Assembly (NCBI GenBank): GCA_020746835.1
Contig: JAGPNK010000013.1
Coordinates: 1,116,001-1,180,000, forward strand
Direction of reading: 5' to 3'
Origin: Stachybotrys elegans
Lineage: Eukaryota > Ascomycota > Sordariomycetes > Hypocreales > Stachybotryaceae
Length of the DNA: 64,000 nt
Position 1 is the stretch's first letter. Each line of letters begins with the position of its first letter. Both the position numbers and the translations under genes were made by a program. Under the pieces are notes generated by a model. It did not search any database. It was not told the origin of the DNA and saw only the letters and a list, made by a program, of their open reading frames with translations. Shown here piece by piece: positions 11,016 to 23,400 of this stretch.

Positions 11016-12655
11016 ATGGCGGAAAAGACCAACCTTCAATCGCCTATAGAGCGAGCCGTCGAGATGGACGAGCCCGTCAAGCCCATGGACGTCCTCGGCG
11101 ACGATGCCGAAATGGCACTTGCTCTCGAGCACTACGTTCCCGACTCGGCAGAGGAGAAGCGGCTCGTTCGCAAGGTCGACTTCATTCTTCTGCCGTGCTT
11201 GTGGTGGATGTATGTTTTGGCGTATCTAGATCGTGGAAACATTGTAAGTGGCATGTTCTTCTGCTATAGTTTGGTCTGACGCCTTGGGTAGGCCAATGCA
11301 AACGCCGCCGGCTTAAGCAGAGACCTCAATATGGTTGACAATGGTGCGTCAAAACTTCCCTTGGCCGGCGGCCTTTGCTAAATATTCTCAGAGTACTCTC
11401 TCCTCGTTTACCTGTTCTTCATCGGATACTTCCTCTGTGAGGTGCCTTCCAACATGCTCATGAACAAGACTCGTCCCTCCATTTATCTTCCTACCATCGT
11501 TTGGGTCTGGGGCTGCATCGTCATCGGGCTCTCTCAGGCAGCAACCTACGAAGGGTTCCTTGCCGCCAGGTTCTTCCTGGGATGCGTCGAAGCTGGTCTC
11601 TTCCCCGGAGCCATCTATCTACTTACGTGCTGGTACACGAAGAAAGAGATCGGTATGAAGGCTATACCCGACTGTCGAGGCATTGCTAACAATACCTCGC
11701 AGGCAAGCGCTTCTGCATCTTTTATACTTCAGGAACCATCGCTCCAGCTCTCGGCGGCATCATGGCCGGTGCTATCGTCAGCAGGCTCGACGGCGCCAGG
11801 GGAATCCCAGGCTGGCGTTGGCTGCTGATTGTCGAGGGCATTATGACCGTCACCTGCGGCTTTCTCCTTTACGCCATTCTGCCCGACTACCCCCGCAGTG
11901 CGCGGTTCTTGACGCCAGAGCAGCGACGCATTGCACATGTGCGTATCCTCTATGATCGCCAGCTGACCGTCTCTGCCGACAGCCGAAGCCTCACATCTTG
12001 GGAGGCATTCAAGGCTGTCGTCGCGGATGGAAAGACCTGGTTCTACCTGGTCAGCTACAGCATCATCATTCTGGGCATGTCGATCTCGTATTTCGTCCCC
12101 TCTATCCTGGCGGACATGGGCTACACTCGTGTCACCGCCCAGTGGATGACGGTGCCTATCTGGATTACGGGTACGGTGGCTCAGCTTCTGCTCTCGTGGA
12201 GCTCAGATAAGATGCAAGACCGCCGATGGCACATTGTCGGACTCTTCACTCTGTCGGCTGTTGGCTGCCTCGTCTCGGCCTTGGTTGGCAACGCCGTCGC
12301 CAAGTACATCATGATGTGCGTGCTCGTCGCTGGTCTCTATACGGCCCTGCCCCTGATGCTCAACTGGACGAGCGAGTCTATTCCCTTCCCCAACGAGAAG
12401 AGATCCATTGCCATCGCCTTTGTCAACTCGTTTGGCCACCTCGCCATCATCTACGGCAGCTACCTGTGGCCCAGCACCAACGCGCCCCAACACCTGATGG
12501 GCTTTGCGACCTTGACGGCAGCTTGTGGTCTAGGAGCGCTGCTCGGAGTTGCCGCGCCTTGGTTCTTCTCTTTCCTTCCAAAGGAGCCTGTTACAGCAGC
12601 CGAGCGCCGGATTCAAGCTTTGCAGGCCTCCAACGTTGAGACCACGGACGCATAA
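11016..12655 (+). CDS. MFS transporter, Dal5/anion:cation symporter type
   Basis: Four exons, 11016-11243, 11292-11343, 11392-11652 and 11703-12655, give 497 aa; all introns are 48-50 nt GT-AG. The N-terminal cytoplasmic tail leads to LVRKVDFILLPCLWWMYVL, then AYLDRGNIANANAAGL, the usual TM1/TM2 signature of the Dal5 (allantoate permease/nicotinate/pantothenate) branch. GYFLCEVPSNM, a family motif, follows, with about 12 membrane segments and a central loop near FLTPEQRR. The TM11-12 part is complete. Family members import small carboxylates or vitamins by proton symport; the substrate here is unknown. An FAD-oxidoreductase gene of opposite strand lies convergent 311 bp downstream. Confidence 0.9.
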
Positions 12656-12966
12656 ATTATCTGCAACTGTGTGGCGGAGCCGGATAATGGGGGTACATGT
12701 TGTTAGTCTGTTCTCGTGATGCGCTGCGTTGGTCAAGTGCGAAATCTGTTGACCAATTCCCCGCCACGAAGGTAATTCGGGAAATATCAATGTCCACTAC
12801 GCACGAAGCGCGTCTTTGTTCTTTGACCATGAAGTAATGTCATTCTTTCGCGCAAATTTAGCAATAAATAATGTTGAATAGAAATACGACTCTACCCAGC
12901 CTCCCGACAGTCCATAGCCACCCCAATGAAATGCATGACGCACATAAATGCTGGCTGTTGATCGTT
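12656..12966. other. Convergent 3' intergenic spacer
   Basis: The space between the convergent MFS and FAD-oxidoreductase genes; no feature seen. Confidence 0.4.
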
Positions 12967-14512
12967 TCAAAGCTTTGAAGCGGGAAACAAGCCGGAGTGT
13001 AGATCGAGCAGCCAGTTCTGCTTGCTCTGTAATCTCGCCTCTGTTTCTTCAAATAGGCGAGGAATTCCTGTATTGGAAAAAGGAGTGTCATCAGAAACCA
13101 TGCGACTGAGACCTTTGGCGGCGAGGAAGATTTGTGGCATGCCATGGCCAGTAAAACCACCCATGATGAACATGTTTTGGCGTCCTGGTATCTTCCCGAT
13201 CCGCGGCAGCCGGTCTGCAGAGTATCCCATTACTATAAAAAATTATTAGTGGTACGGCTCGCTCCAAGAATGTGTTGAAGACCAACCTCCAGTCCATACT
13301 TTATCCGTATAGGCACCGCTGTTCTCCCAACCCCGGAAGTTCCGCTGCATATAGCCATCAAAATAATCACGCCCGACATCCATGAGCTTGCTGTCGTCCA
13401 CGTTTCCGTACCACTGCTGCAAATGCTCTAGGTACGTCCTTCGGGCGCCACCGACTATGATGCTCCCATCAACCCGGGGAATAAGGTAGTCGTAATCCCA
13501 CTCGTTGAAACGGAGCGCGTAACTGTTGACTAGCAGCGGGGGCAGCTTGTCTTCGGGAGTGACGATGCGGCTGCAGAGTGTTCGGTAGGGGATGATCTTG
13601 TCCTGGTACTCTGGCAAGAGAGCGGCTGTATATGCGTTGGTCGCCACGATTACCTGCTGAGCTAGTACATCCCCTCGGGGTGTGGTGAGTCTCCAACGTC
13701 CAGACGAATCTGGATGCTGTGAAATTGCGATGACTGGCGAGTTGGTCTGCAGATTCACGTTTGAGTGTTTGAGTGCCTGTTCAAACATGTGGTGAATGAG
13801 CTTGTACGGCCACAAGTGGCCGGCGCTGTACTTGAAAGCTCCCTTGGCGCCTTTAACGCCAGAGATCTAGCAGTCGTAGTCAGCTTTGGTTGGGTTCAGC
13901 CATAAGGATAGCCAAGGCGTACAATCTCGGCGTCTCGGCCGTGGAAATGGGCGGCTTGTTGGGTCGCTTTGATCCCTGCCATGCTCAACTTTTCGTATCG
14001 TGCCTTCAAGGCGGCATCATGTCTCTCCGAAAACTGTACATCGACGGCCTGCGTCATGACAAAGTCACATTGCGCCCCTGAGCTGTGCACATAGTCTTTG
14101 ACAGCCTCAACGTTCTGTAGTTCGAACTCGGCAATCTCCACGGCGGCTTCGAGACCATGTGTGTCAGAGACCGATGAACACAAGTTGTAGACATCTGGTT
14201 TCAGATGTCCGCCTTATTTTATTAATTAGCTACGTCGTTCCATGATGGGTACTGGGAGACATGAGCACCGTTTCTTCCTGTGGCTCCCGAACACAATTGG
14301 CGGGCTTCAAGGACCAATATAGTCTTCTTCTGAGAACCTTGATTGTCGAGCAAGTGAGTGACAAGCGAAGCACCAGAGTAGCCCGCGCCAATGATGACAA
14401 TGTCGCTCTCTACCGGCAGTGCGGCGCTGGATCGATGATTGTCCAAATGTCCCGGAGCCGTCTGCCAGAATGACGGCATTCCTTTGGGTACTGGAAAGGG
14501 CTTCGACGCCAT
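12967..14512 (-). CDS. FAD-dependent oxidoreductase (DAO family)
   Basis: Four exons on the minus strand, 14512-14269, 14212-13923, 13866-13287 and 13232-12967, give 459 aa; the introns are 56, 56 and 54 nt. The Rossmann dinucleotide motif IVIIGAGYSGASLVTHLL sits near residue 38, followed by the second FAD signature GRNGGHLKPD, which is only restored when the first intron is removed. AGHLWPYKLIHH and, near the C-terminus, WTGVMGYSADRLPRIG and GGFTGHGMPQIF match the glycine/D-amino-acid oxidase (DAO) fold found in many fungal proteins of about 450 aa. The likely chemistry is FAD-dependent amine or amino-acid oxidation; the substrate is unknown. No signal peptide is evident, so it is probably cytosolic or peroxisomal. 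Confidence 0.88.
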
Positions 14513-15890
14513 GCTGTCTTACAGAGGGGAGTAGTTTTAGATGTTCAGTCGATCTGGGTCAGGCTACCATACCGGGAAGGCTATTCGGCGATGCAATAGC
14601 AGCCCTTTGAGTCCGGCGCTTAGACGAAGATTGGCGCTCTCCGAAGTCGGCAGCTTGTCCGGACATGAGGGGTGTAGGTGGGGGAATTGCGACTCCGCCG
14701 CTGTCGGTGATCCACGCCGGCGTGAGCGTTGGTTGCCTTGCGGCCTCGCTCTGTCCTGCCCATACCGGCTCCGACGGCCAGGCCGTGGGGCACAAGCCTA
14801 GCTGCTCATCGATCCCGGATGGATGGCCGCATGGGTCAAGTCCGCTGTCATGCTAAGGGGTTGCCAACCCAGCGATTTGGACCCTCTTCAAGTACGGAGT
14901 GTTGCACGCCAGGCACATGATCCCTTGTGTCTTAGTGTCTTACCTTTCTCTGAGCACCGTTCAATAGCTTGGTGCGTGAGTGTCGCTTTTCGGTGAAGGA
15001 CAGAAATGCGGGTGACTGGGCAGTCATAGGAATATGTCGCTACGCCCTCCACGGAATGGAAGAGAAGAGTCAGACGCCGTGGCTGGTGGTTGGTGCTCAC
15101 ATGTGATGGCCAGGGGTCAAGCGAGATGACGTGACTTTGCAGCGGTGACATGGATTGTGGTGTTCAGGGAGCTGGTGGCTCAGAACAGGCTGTTGATGAA
15201 CGGTAAACGGACGGTAGTATATTGAGCACGACTTGAGCCGAGCCATGCCCAGACGCTGCCCCCGAGTATGTACGAACCTTCCCATGCCTTGCAGTTCTCT
15301 TTCTGGACAATCAGCCCCAAGGTACACGAAAATGAATGAAGAAAAAGCCTGCCCTCGTGACTGTTGCTGGCCAGGAGGATTGCATTGTGCCTGGAGCCCA
15401 CTTGGCTTGGAGCAAAATCACGCCACTTTGCTACACGCGACCTCGTTCTCGACCAACCAACCCCACGTACCAAGCATTCACCCAGTCTTGAGTCGAGGCC
15501 TGATTAGGCCCGGATGAGTGGGACAAGAAATAACAGAGCCGCGGCAGTTTCGTTTTCGTTGCTTCCGCCTGTCGGGAAAAACCGACGTCGGTTTCTTTTC
15601 TTTTCCTTTCTTCTTACTTTTTCTCTTCTTCACTTTCTTTTCTCTCCCGTGTTTTTGTTTCCAGGGCGTCAGGGAATCGGTCTTTTGCCATTGTCACCGG
15701 CTGCGCATCTTCGGTAGCCTCCCTAGATCAAGACGACCAACGACGAGTAGGTAGCGACACTGTCCGATTCCTTGCCGTCCCAACTCCCTCCCGACCGCGT
15801 CTCCCCGTCAAATCCACCGTTGCCCTGGCCGCAACCTCGTCTTACCAACAACTGCCGACTCTACGCCGAAACAACCACTACTTTGTCGCC
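14513..15890. other. Intergenic; pyrimidine-rich promoter tract near the 3' end
   Basis: No gene recognised over 1.4 kb. A strongly pyrimidine-rich stretch at about 15590-15665 precedes the small gene at 15891 and resembles the CT-rich promoter elements of constitutively expressed fungal genes. Confidence 0.45.
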
Positions 15891-16163
15891 ATGTGGGTAA
15901 CGCGAGCGATTTCCTTCACAAACTTCACTGTGGCCTCATCCGCTCTTGGCTTCCAGGTCTTTGTGCTGTACCCTTGGCACGAGGAGCTCCAGCACGACTT
16001 CAACAACCTGCGCAAGGAACACCTCGAGACGCTGCGAGGCGTCAAGGCCGACGTGGAAGACCTGAAACGCGAGCATGTCAAGGTGCTCGATGCCTTGAAA
16101 TCGGAGCTGCAGAGCACAAAGAGTCGCGGTCTATTGGGATTTGGATCCACGACCAAGAGCTGA
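15891..16163 (+). CDS. Small single-pass membrane protein with coiled coil
   Basis: Intronless 90 aa. The N-terminus (MWVTRAISFTNFTVASSALG, then FQVFVLYPWH) forms one hydrophobic segment with a basic start, as in mitochondrial inner-membrane anchors. Residues about 30-75 form a charged amphipathic helix (LQHDFNNLRKEHLETLRGVK...) likely to be a coiled coil. Codon use and conservation-like features suggest a real gene, and the CT-rich promoter fits steady expression. It may belong to a small MIOREX/Mrx7-like mitochondrial family, but I cannot confirm that. Confidence 0.7.
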   Translation: MWVTRAISFTNFTVASSALGFQVFVLYPWHEELQHDFNNLRKEHLETLRGVKADVEDLKREHVKVLDALKSELQSTKSRGLLGFGSTTKS

Positions 16164-16422
16164 TGCCTCGGCTGGAATGGCATGGTCTCTGGGAGCTTGA
16201 GAGGGGGGTTCTTTCAGCGATGCATGGCCGCAGTTTTGATCCTGTCCAATCGATAGACTATACGCATGTACATATCCCACCATTTTACTACAGCTGACAT
16301 AAATAATGCGTCCTTTGCTCTAGATGTACCCACGCACCATCATCATTATCTGTGTTTACAAGCAGACGGTAGCCGATCAACTTCCCTCTCCTCGCTTGTT
16401 AAACCCTCCAGACCACAGTTAA

Positions 16423-17553
16423 TTACCAGCCCAATGCCGTCTGAATCGCCTCGATGAGGAGATCCGCACCTTGAGCCTGGGTGGCTTCGTTGGGGTGATA
16501 GTCACAGCCTACATCCGAGCCCTGTGTCGGCCAGTCCACAAAGTGTATCTTCAGAGCGTCGAGGCGCTCGATGACAGTCTGGAGGACCCTAATGTGGGTG
16601 GTCTTTTGCGCATCTTCAATTGTAGGCCAGTAATCGCTCAGCAACGGGGAAGATACCAAAAAGAACTGCGCATCCTCGTACTGCGCGTGGATGCTTTCGA
16701 TGAGAGCAGACAACGCCTCAATGAGTGCCGCAGGGTTGACTGGTTCTCGTACGTTGAGGTAGCTGAAGTCGTTGGTGCCAAGGTTGATGACGACAGCATC
16801 GGGAACCCAAGAAGATGGGAACGTGAAGCTGTCATCTTCATCGTTGGCACCATAGCGCGTGTAGACGACTGGCATCGGGGGTTGTGTATCAGGAGGGTTC
16901 GAGGCATAGTTGCGAACCAGGCCCTTGCCACTCCATGCCACCACGCTGTAATCGGCGCCGAGGGCCTGAGCCGCCACAGCGCCATATGTCTTGGGGTTGT
17001 TCTGCAACAGAGCCGTGTCTGTGCAAGGCAGGACGCCGTCCAGGCCGTAGCCGACAGAGATGGAGTCGCCAATGATCTCAATTTTCCGTGTTGGTGCCAC
17101 GCTCGGCGCAAACGTTCCATCGGTGGTGACATTGGTGATGCGGAACGTGCCGAAATTCGTCTCGGAGCGCTTTCGAATCTCCACCGTGTGATTGCCCAAT
17201 GGTAGCGTCGGGGTTCGGATGGGCGATCCATCGATGCTCGGGATGACGATTGGCTCATTGCCATCAATGTATAGGCTTACACTAGCCGTGCCCCTGACGC
17301 TGTTGATGTTGATGGAGGCTGTCGTGCCCGTGAAGCTGAATGCCACTCCGGTACTTGGCCAAGTCAGCTCTTTCGTCTCGGGATTAACTCTTCCGACGAA
17401 TCTATAGGTCTTGTCTTGTGGTCAGAAATGCTGTTCAACATATTAGGCCGCATCTATAATTACCGAGTCTCGGCATCGCAATGTTGGCAAAGAAGCCGCC
17501 GTCACCACAGACACGACGAATGCAAGAGTGAACACCTTCATTTTGGCGTACAT
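16423..17553 (-). CDS. Secreted SGNH-fold carbohydrate esterase (CE2-like)
   Basis: Two exons on the minus strand, 17553-17464 and 17409-16423, give 358 aa; the intron is 54 nt and uses the acceptor GACAAG. A second ATG at 17541 would give 354 aa. A signal peptide (KVFTLAFVVSVVTAASLP) is followed by a beta-rich N-terminal domain (RFVGRVNPETKELTWPSTG). The SGNH domain carries GDSISVGYG (Ser146), NLGTND (Asn243) and a DYHPN block (Asp333, His335). The jelly-roll-plus-SGNH layout and length fit CE2 acetyl xylan esterase/endoglucanase E-like deacetylases. The enzyme would remove acetyl groups from xylan or mannan outside the cell, in keeping with the arabinofuranosidase nearby. The exact substrate is inferred. 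Confidence 0.88.
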
Positions 17554-17928
17554 CTTGAAGCTACCAAAAAATGCGGATTTTTATTTCACGAAAGGCAAGG
17601 CAGACCAGCAAATGGTGCGCTTTTATACATATTAACCGAGCTGAACCGTCGATCTGCGATGTCCAATTTGCTCGACGGACCTGACCAGCCGCAACGTGGC
17701 AGAAGAGCTCGGCTTGCCAGCCGAAGTTCCGTCGCGTTGTTTATAACCATTGCGAGAGATGGGAGATACTTGGCTGGCCATTTTCCCATCAATCAGGAAA
17801 CACTCGGCCTGTCGAATCCGGGGATGCCTATTCCGGCAACATCACCCACAACTCCGAACCCGCTATGAGCTCATTCTTCCTCTTGTGGTTGTGGTTCTTC
17901 TGAGATGGGGAAGGACAATTCATTTTCC
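17554..17928. other. Short intergenic space
   Basis: It contains the upstream region of the CE2-like esterase and the 3' end region of the AAA+ gene. No motif called. Confidence 0.4.
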
Positions 17929-19988
17929 CTACATCTCCTCTGGTTCCTCAATTATCGAGCCCTGTCTCAGAATCTTCCGAGGTTCATCGTGGGATGCACC
18001 CCTGGTAGCTTTCTTTCCTTCGACCTTGAGTGAGTCGTCGAATTTGGCCCTAACTGCCAGGACTGACTGCAGATGCTTTATTTGCACTCTGGTCTCCTCG
18101 AACCTGGCAATCGTGCGAGCAGTGTGGATGGCATTTGAGATCTCTCGCCCGTTCAGATTTTGATGGACGACGACCTTTATGGCATCGTCGATGTCTTCCA
18201 GGCCCAACTCGTCATCAGGGATCTGATGAAGAAATTGCTTCCATATTTTCCTACGAGTCTCATCATTTGGGCTCTTGTAGCCCAAAGCGAGATGGACTCG
18301 TGATTTCATGGCCAGATCAAAGGCCCTGATTCTGTTGGTTGTCAAGAACACGATTCCAGAGAAGTACTCCAGCTCTTTGAGGAAAACAGCCACAAGAGCG
18401 TTACGTTCTGCATTGCCCGCCTGCTCATCACGGACTTCCAAGAACACGTCGGCTTCGTCAAGAAGAATAACTGCATTCCACAGAGTGGCGTATTGGAGTA
18501 ACCTCTTGAGCTCATACTCGAACACCCACGGACTATCGATGTTCGTTAGTGATTGCAAATTGCCACACAACAGTTGGGACTTACATATTCTCCTTGTTCA
18601 GATCTCCCAAAGATGCTGAGATCAACGGCTTACGACTTCCTTCAGCAGCGACTTCTGCTGTCAAAGTTTTGCCTGAGCCAGGGTCACCATGCAAAAGGAT
18701 GACCAACCCCTTTCCTTTCTGCTCGGGTTGGTTACGTGGATTAGCTGGTGGCTTGTGTGAAGATACAAGCGCTTGAAGAACAAGTTTTTGGTCTGGGTCA
18801 AGGATCAACCTGTTCCAAATGCCTTCTTTCCACTTGACCGATGAGATGGTGTCAAGGAAAAATCTGCACCAGCCTTTCCTAGCAAGTGAAAAGCCAATGG
18901 CATGTGGGGGACAGAGCAGCGCCTCGGGCTCTGCAACCCTTTTGATCTGGAGGTAATGGATGCTTTGGCTTTCCAAGAAAGCCTTTTTGTCTAGGACGAC
19001 ACGGCCGTTTTGCTACCAAATGTCAGTCTCATACTGTGTCGCATGTCCGGACTTTTGTTACCGCAAATGGGAACCAGATGTCGTCAAACCCCGCCATTTT
19101 CGGATCATAATAGGAGCTGGGCGGCTCCTTGAGATACTGAGCAAGCCCTTCATACATCTGGACCGAGACTCCCATGAGATCCAAGAACTTGGCCCCTCGT
19201 GCTTTGAGAGTCTCCTCCAAATTGTCGGAATCACGGACAAACTTCCTGGGATACACAGGCAGTTCCGCAATGAAAGCCGGGTTATCGCCCCCAAAGTGCC
19301 TCTTTTGAATAATCGCAAACGTGTGGGGGACTTGTCCTGCCATAGTACCATCATGGTTTGTGTATGTGCAATGCACCTCGAGATACTGCCCAATGCTTGT
19401 GTTCTCTTCGTAAACCGTCTTTTCACATCGAAGAACCCAGCCATGGCCCATGATTGTGGTGTAAACAAGATCTCCAGGACGGAAGATAGCCCAGGCAGTC
19501 AAATACGTGATCTGGCCTTTCGCCAACATGACCGATATGACATTACGATCGGGACCTAGCTCATTCTCCATGAATTCGGTCAGAAGTCTCATGTGCATGC
19601 GCGCAGTAGCATTGGGGGCATTCCCGAGGTATGCGTATAGCTCGTCCCAATAGTGATATAGCATCTGAAATGGACCGGTCAGAGTGAAAGGCGTCTGAAA
19701 GTTGGAGGCGACAGTGGAATAAGATCCGATAACATCGCGAAAGGCCTTGAGTATGTGCGGTGAGTTGACTCGGAGTGAAACCGAGCTTGGCGTACTGGGA
19801 TTCTCATGGGGAAACCTTCGTTTGATGACGAGAGCATAAGGACTATCATCAACTTGAATTGACGATTTACCAAACGGGTCGCTGATCTTTTTGACGACCA
19901 TTTCTCCATCCTTTTTGGGGATTTCGTGATATGTCCTGAATTCACACCGCATGCCGACATCACCGTCCGAATGCTCCATTCCGTCCAT
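17929..19988 (-). CDS. AAA+ ATPase with DUF7025-like N-terminal domain
   Basis: Three exons on the minus strand, 19988-19062, 19012-18585 and 18532-17929, give 652 aa; the introns are 49 and 52 nt. The first 310 residues match the DUF7025-type region found before fungal AAA cores (TLTGPFQMLYHYWDELYAYL; AWAIFRPGDLVYTTIMGHGW). The AAA core has Walker A HGDPGSGKTLTAEVAAE (Lys424), Walker B AVILLDEADVFLE, a sensor-like VFLTTNRIRAFDLAMKSRVH, and a helical lid. Proteins of this class are uncharacterised fungal ATPases. The sequence just before the start (CTGATAAGCCAG then ATG) looks like an intron end, so an upstream exon may be missing. The gene is divergent from the NACHT gene across 457 bp. Confidence 0.85.
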
Positions 19989-20445
19989 CTGGCTTATCAG
20001 TTGGTAGGCTATGCTGCTATCTGCGGAGATGGTCCGTTATTGAGCTGAGGGGTACGCAGATGGAATCGGTATCGAGATTTGAGGAGTAGTGTGGCTCGTC
20101 TTTCTGATAAGACTCGGGAGGTGGTGAGAAAAAGGTAGACGGCCTGCCATGGGAAACTTGCCTCTTATGTATGTATTTTGACGTAGCCTGGCTATGCGTA
20201 AGGGAGGGGAAAATGTGGGCAAGCCTTCCCCATCCCTCAATTTCATCAACACATGCAGCTGCTCCATGCTCATAAGCCGCACATGTCACACCCCCCGTCC
20301 TCTCAGCCCGCTTCTTCTTACTGGCTCCGAAAACAGAATGCCCAAGTTACTGCTGACGGCATGCGTGGATGCCTGATGGTGACACCTGGTTTACCCCAAT
20401 CGTTGAACGAGGCAATAATCCTGTCCGAACTTGCAACCGCCACCG
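19989..20445. promoter_or_regulatory. Shared bidirectional promoter of AAA+ and NACHT genes
   Basis: This 457-bp gap lies between the divergent starts at 19988 (minus) and 20446 (plus). Part may be a 5' exon or intron of the AAA gene. No named motif was found; the promoter role is inferred from position. Confidence 0.5.
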
Positions 20446-23400
20446 ATGACGGAATCTCATTCCCATGCCCAGTCCTCTATTTACCCCCGCAAAACAGTCA
20501 GGACATTGACTGCACCCGCCAGAATGGCGTCTCCGCACACATATCCGGAGTCCGCGATATCTAGGAGTGATACTGTGGTCGATACAGAAGCCAGAAGCCT
20601 GCTCGGACGAGCCATAGATGACTTCTTGAACGAGCTGAAGGAGAAAGACAAAAAGAACCCATTCATCCAGGAGCTCATCAACAAGGAGTATCGATCCCAT
20701 GCACCTGCTAGCGGAGTTTCCTACGCAGACCAGTCGGCGCAAGAGATACACGAGTGTTTAGTCAAGTTGGAGGAACAAAAGAGAGGGCGCGGCTATCGCC
20801 TGCTACACCGGCTGGCGCCTTTTCTCAGTAGCTTCAAAAGCCTGCTCAAAACCTGTGAAGTCGTTCTCCAGGCCAGCCCACTCGGCGTCGGTGCGGCATT
20901 TCTAGGAGCCCGTGTGGTTCTGGAAATCGCCATCACTTTCCACGAATACTTTGAACTTGTCGTGAATGCCATGGACAGGATTGGTGATAGTCTCTTGGTG
21001 TATCAAAAGTATACCGAGGCCTTTCATGAACGGCCCGATTTCCAGCACTGTCTTATCAAGTCATACAAGCGGATTGTGGAGTTCTGGTACAATATATCCC
21101 GAAACCTTTCTCGGAAGAGAGCCGTCTTCAAGAGTATCACCGCTCCCTTGGTCGCGGAGATTAAGGAGGCAATCACTAGCCTCAAAGAAGACGGCGCACA
21201 CATCAGCAACCTCGCCCAGGCAACTCAGTCGGTTCAATCCAACCGTGACAGGCAGTCTGCAAAGAAAAAGAACATCCGAGACTGGATCCTAGGCTCAAAC
21301 GCTCATGTTGATGTTCGGACAGTTCTCAAAGAACAGCTTGAGCGGCGTCATAACCGTACCTGCAGCTGGTTCCTTTCGGATGAGCGAGTTGTTGAATGGC
21401 GCGACAACGCTCAAGATAGTTTGACCCTCTGGTACAATGCCTCACCCGGATCCGGCAAGACAGTCTTGGCCTCGGCAATGATCGACCATCTTCTCAATCG
21501 TGGTGCAGTTGTCGCATGGTTTTTCCTCTCCTTTAACACTGTCGGCCGACGGGACGGCATGAGTTGTCTTCGGTCGATTGCCCTGCAGCTTCTAACCATT
21601 ATTGAGACTGTGCCTGATTCCTTAGTGGACATATATGAAGAGGAGATGAAACATCACGCGATAAACTTGGAGTCCATCGACACGGCAGTCATGGTTGTTC
21701 ACAAATTGTTGGCGCATTGTCCTCACATTTACGTTGTTGTGGACGGAGTCGATGAGTGCAACGAGGAGATGAGCTTTCTTCAAACACTTGATGCTCTCAT
21801 TTCTCTACGCACCTACGGATTGGTTAAGTGGCTTATCACCAGTCGAGACCACGCTGCCATTCGAGGATGCATGGAACGAGCAAAAGCTGCTGAGATCCAG
21901 CCAAATAATGACGCCGTTTTACAAGACGTGAAGGCGTACTTTGCAGCCAACCTCAGTCTCACGTCCCAGACTCGCATTTACATCGAAGAGGAAAGCAACT
22001 TTCTCTATGCAAGATTCTTGTGCGAAACAATCCGAGGGCAGGGCCTCACTTGCGAGGCAGAAATCAATGAAGCACTTGAAAGATTTCCCCACGACCTGAC
22101 GACATACTACGCACGCTCATTAGAAAGGATTTCACAGAGATCCAAATCTGAACAGGAGCTTGCTCGGTATGATTCAGACCAAAACATTGAAGATTCTTCA
22201 CTGACAGATATAGCCGAATATTCCTAATACTCGTGGGGGCAGTTCAGTCCCTCACCATGGACGAGGTTCTCGATGCCCTATCTGTCCGGATGGGATCACG
22301 GGATTATGACAAGTCGCGAAGACCACGACCAGAGCTTATTCAAGATGTGTGTGGCCACCTCATCACAACAGAAGAACAGGCTCCAGATGGTCGTAATCCT
22401 ATTCTGAAATTCTACCACAAATCCGTGCGGGACTTCTTCCTTGAAGACCCCGAAGAGTTGCAAATCCCCCCTCACCTACGCAAATACTTCACCACTTTGA
22501 GAGAGTCGCAGCGCGAGCTTGGCCTGTCGTGTCTCACGTATCTCAACTACGATCGGTACAAAAAGTCTCTTCAGGTCACTAAATTGTTGAGTGAAAATCC
22601 GATAGAGCATGCGTTGCTACGATACGCAGCGAGTTTTTGGTTTCTGCATCTGCGACACACCAAACCTGATGCTGATGTGTGTAAAGCCATCCGAGGCCTC
22701 TTGGAGGGCAAAGCAATGTGGACCTGCTTGAGCGTGCAAAGCCACATTGCACCGTTTCTTTTCGGCCACTACGCTGGTCTTCAAAGAAACCAGGGCCGTT
22801 ATCTGATGGGAGTCAGTGGCCCAGCGACCTTGTCTGGCTCGGATGCCTTCGGCGTGCCACTACCGCAGTGGCTCCCTGCCCACTCTAAAGACCTTGCTCT
22901 CCTTGATCGTTCATTTTGCAGCTTTGTGCAAGAATGGCGCGAGGTTCTGGCTACTCTTCCGGAAAGTCTAGACATGTGCGCCCCTTTGCAGCGATTTCAG
23001 CCTGAATGCCACTTAACGCCACTTTCCAAGCCCAAGTCTGTCAAGGTTGCTTATCTAGCAGATGATGTTAGCATGGAGACAGGAACCATTGTTGCCTTCT
23101 ACCTCACACACCAAGGTTCTCTATGGGCCAATATCGTGTGCAGAAATAACGATGATCAGGAGAACCAGCTTCAGAAGTTCCGAATTCCTCTATTCTCGGA
23201 TCAGATGACAACCAAATCAACCCATAATTGCTTACCCACGAGCCTGAGCGACACCCTCAGCTTTACCATTCTACAACCTGAGCAAGACGATCGAACACTG
23301 GAGACATGGTCATTGGATGAGCAAGGCACAACTCTAACACGAACCAGAGAGAATGGTAGTAGTGACTTTGAAGTGCCATCGCCTCTACATCCTGGGACAG

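Noticed and set aside
16471..17205. Plus-strand 244-codon frame opposite the CE2-like esterase
   Set aside because: No domain; the minus strand has a signal peptide and all SGNH catalytic motifs.
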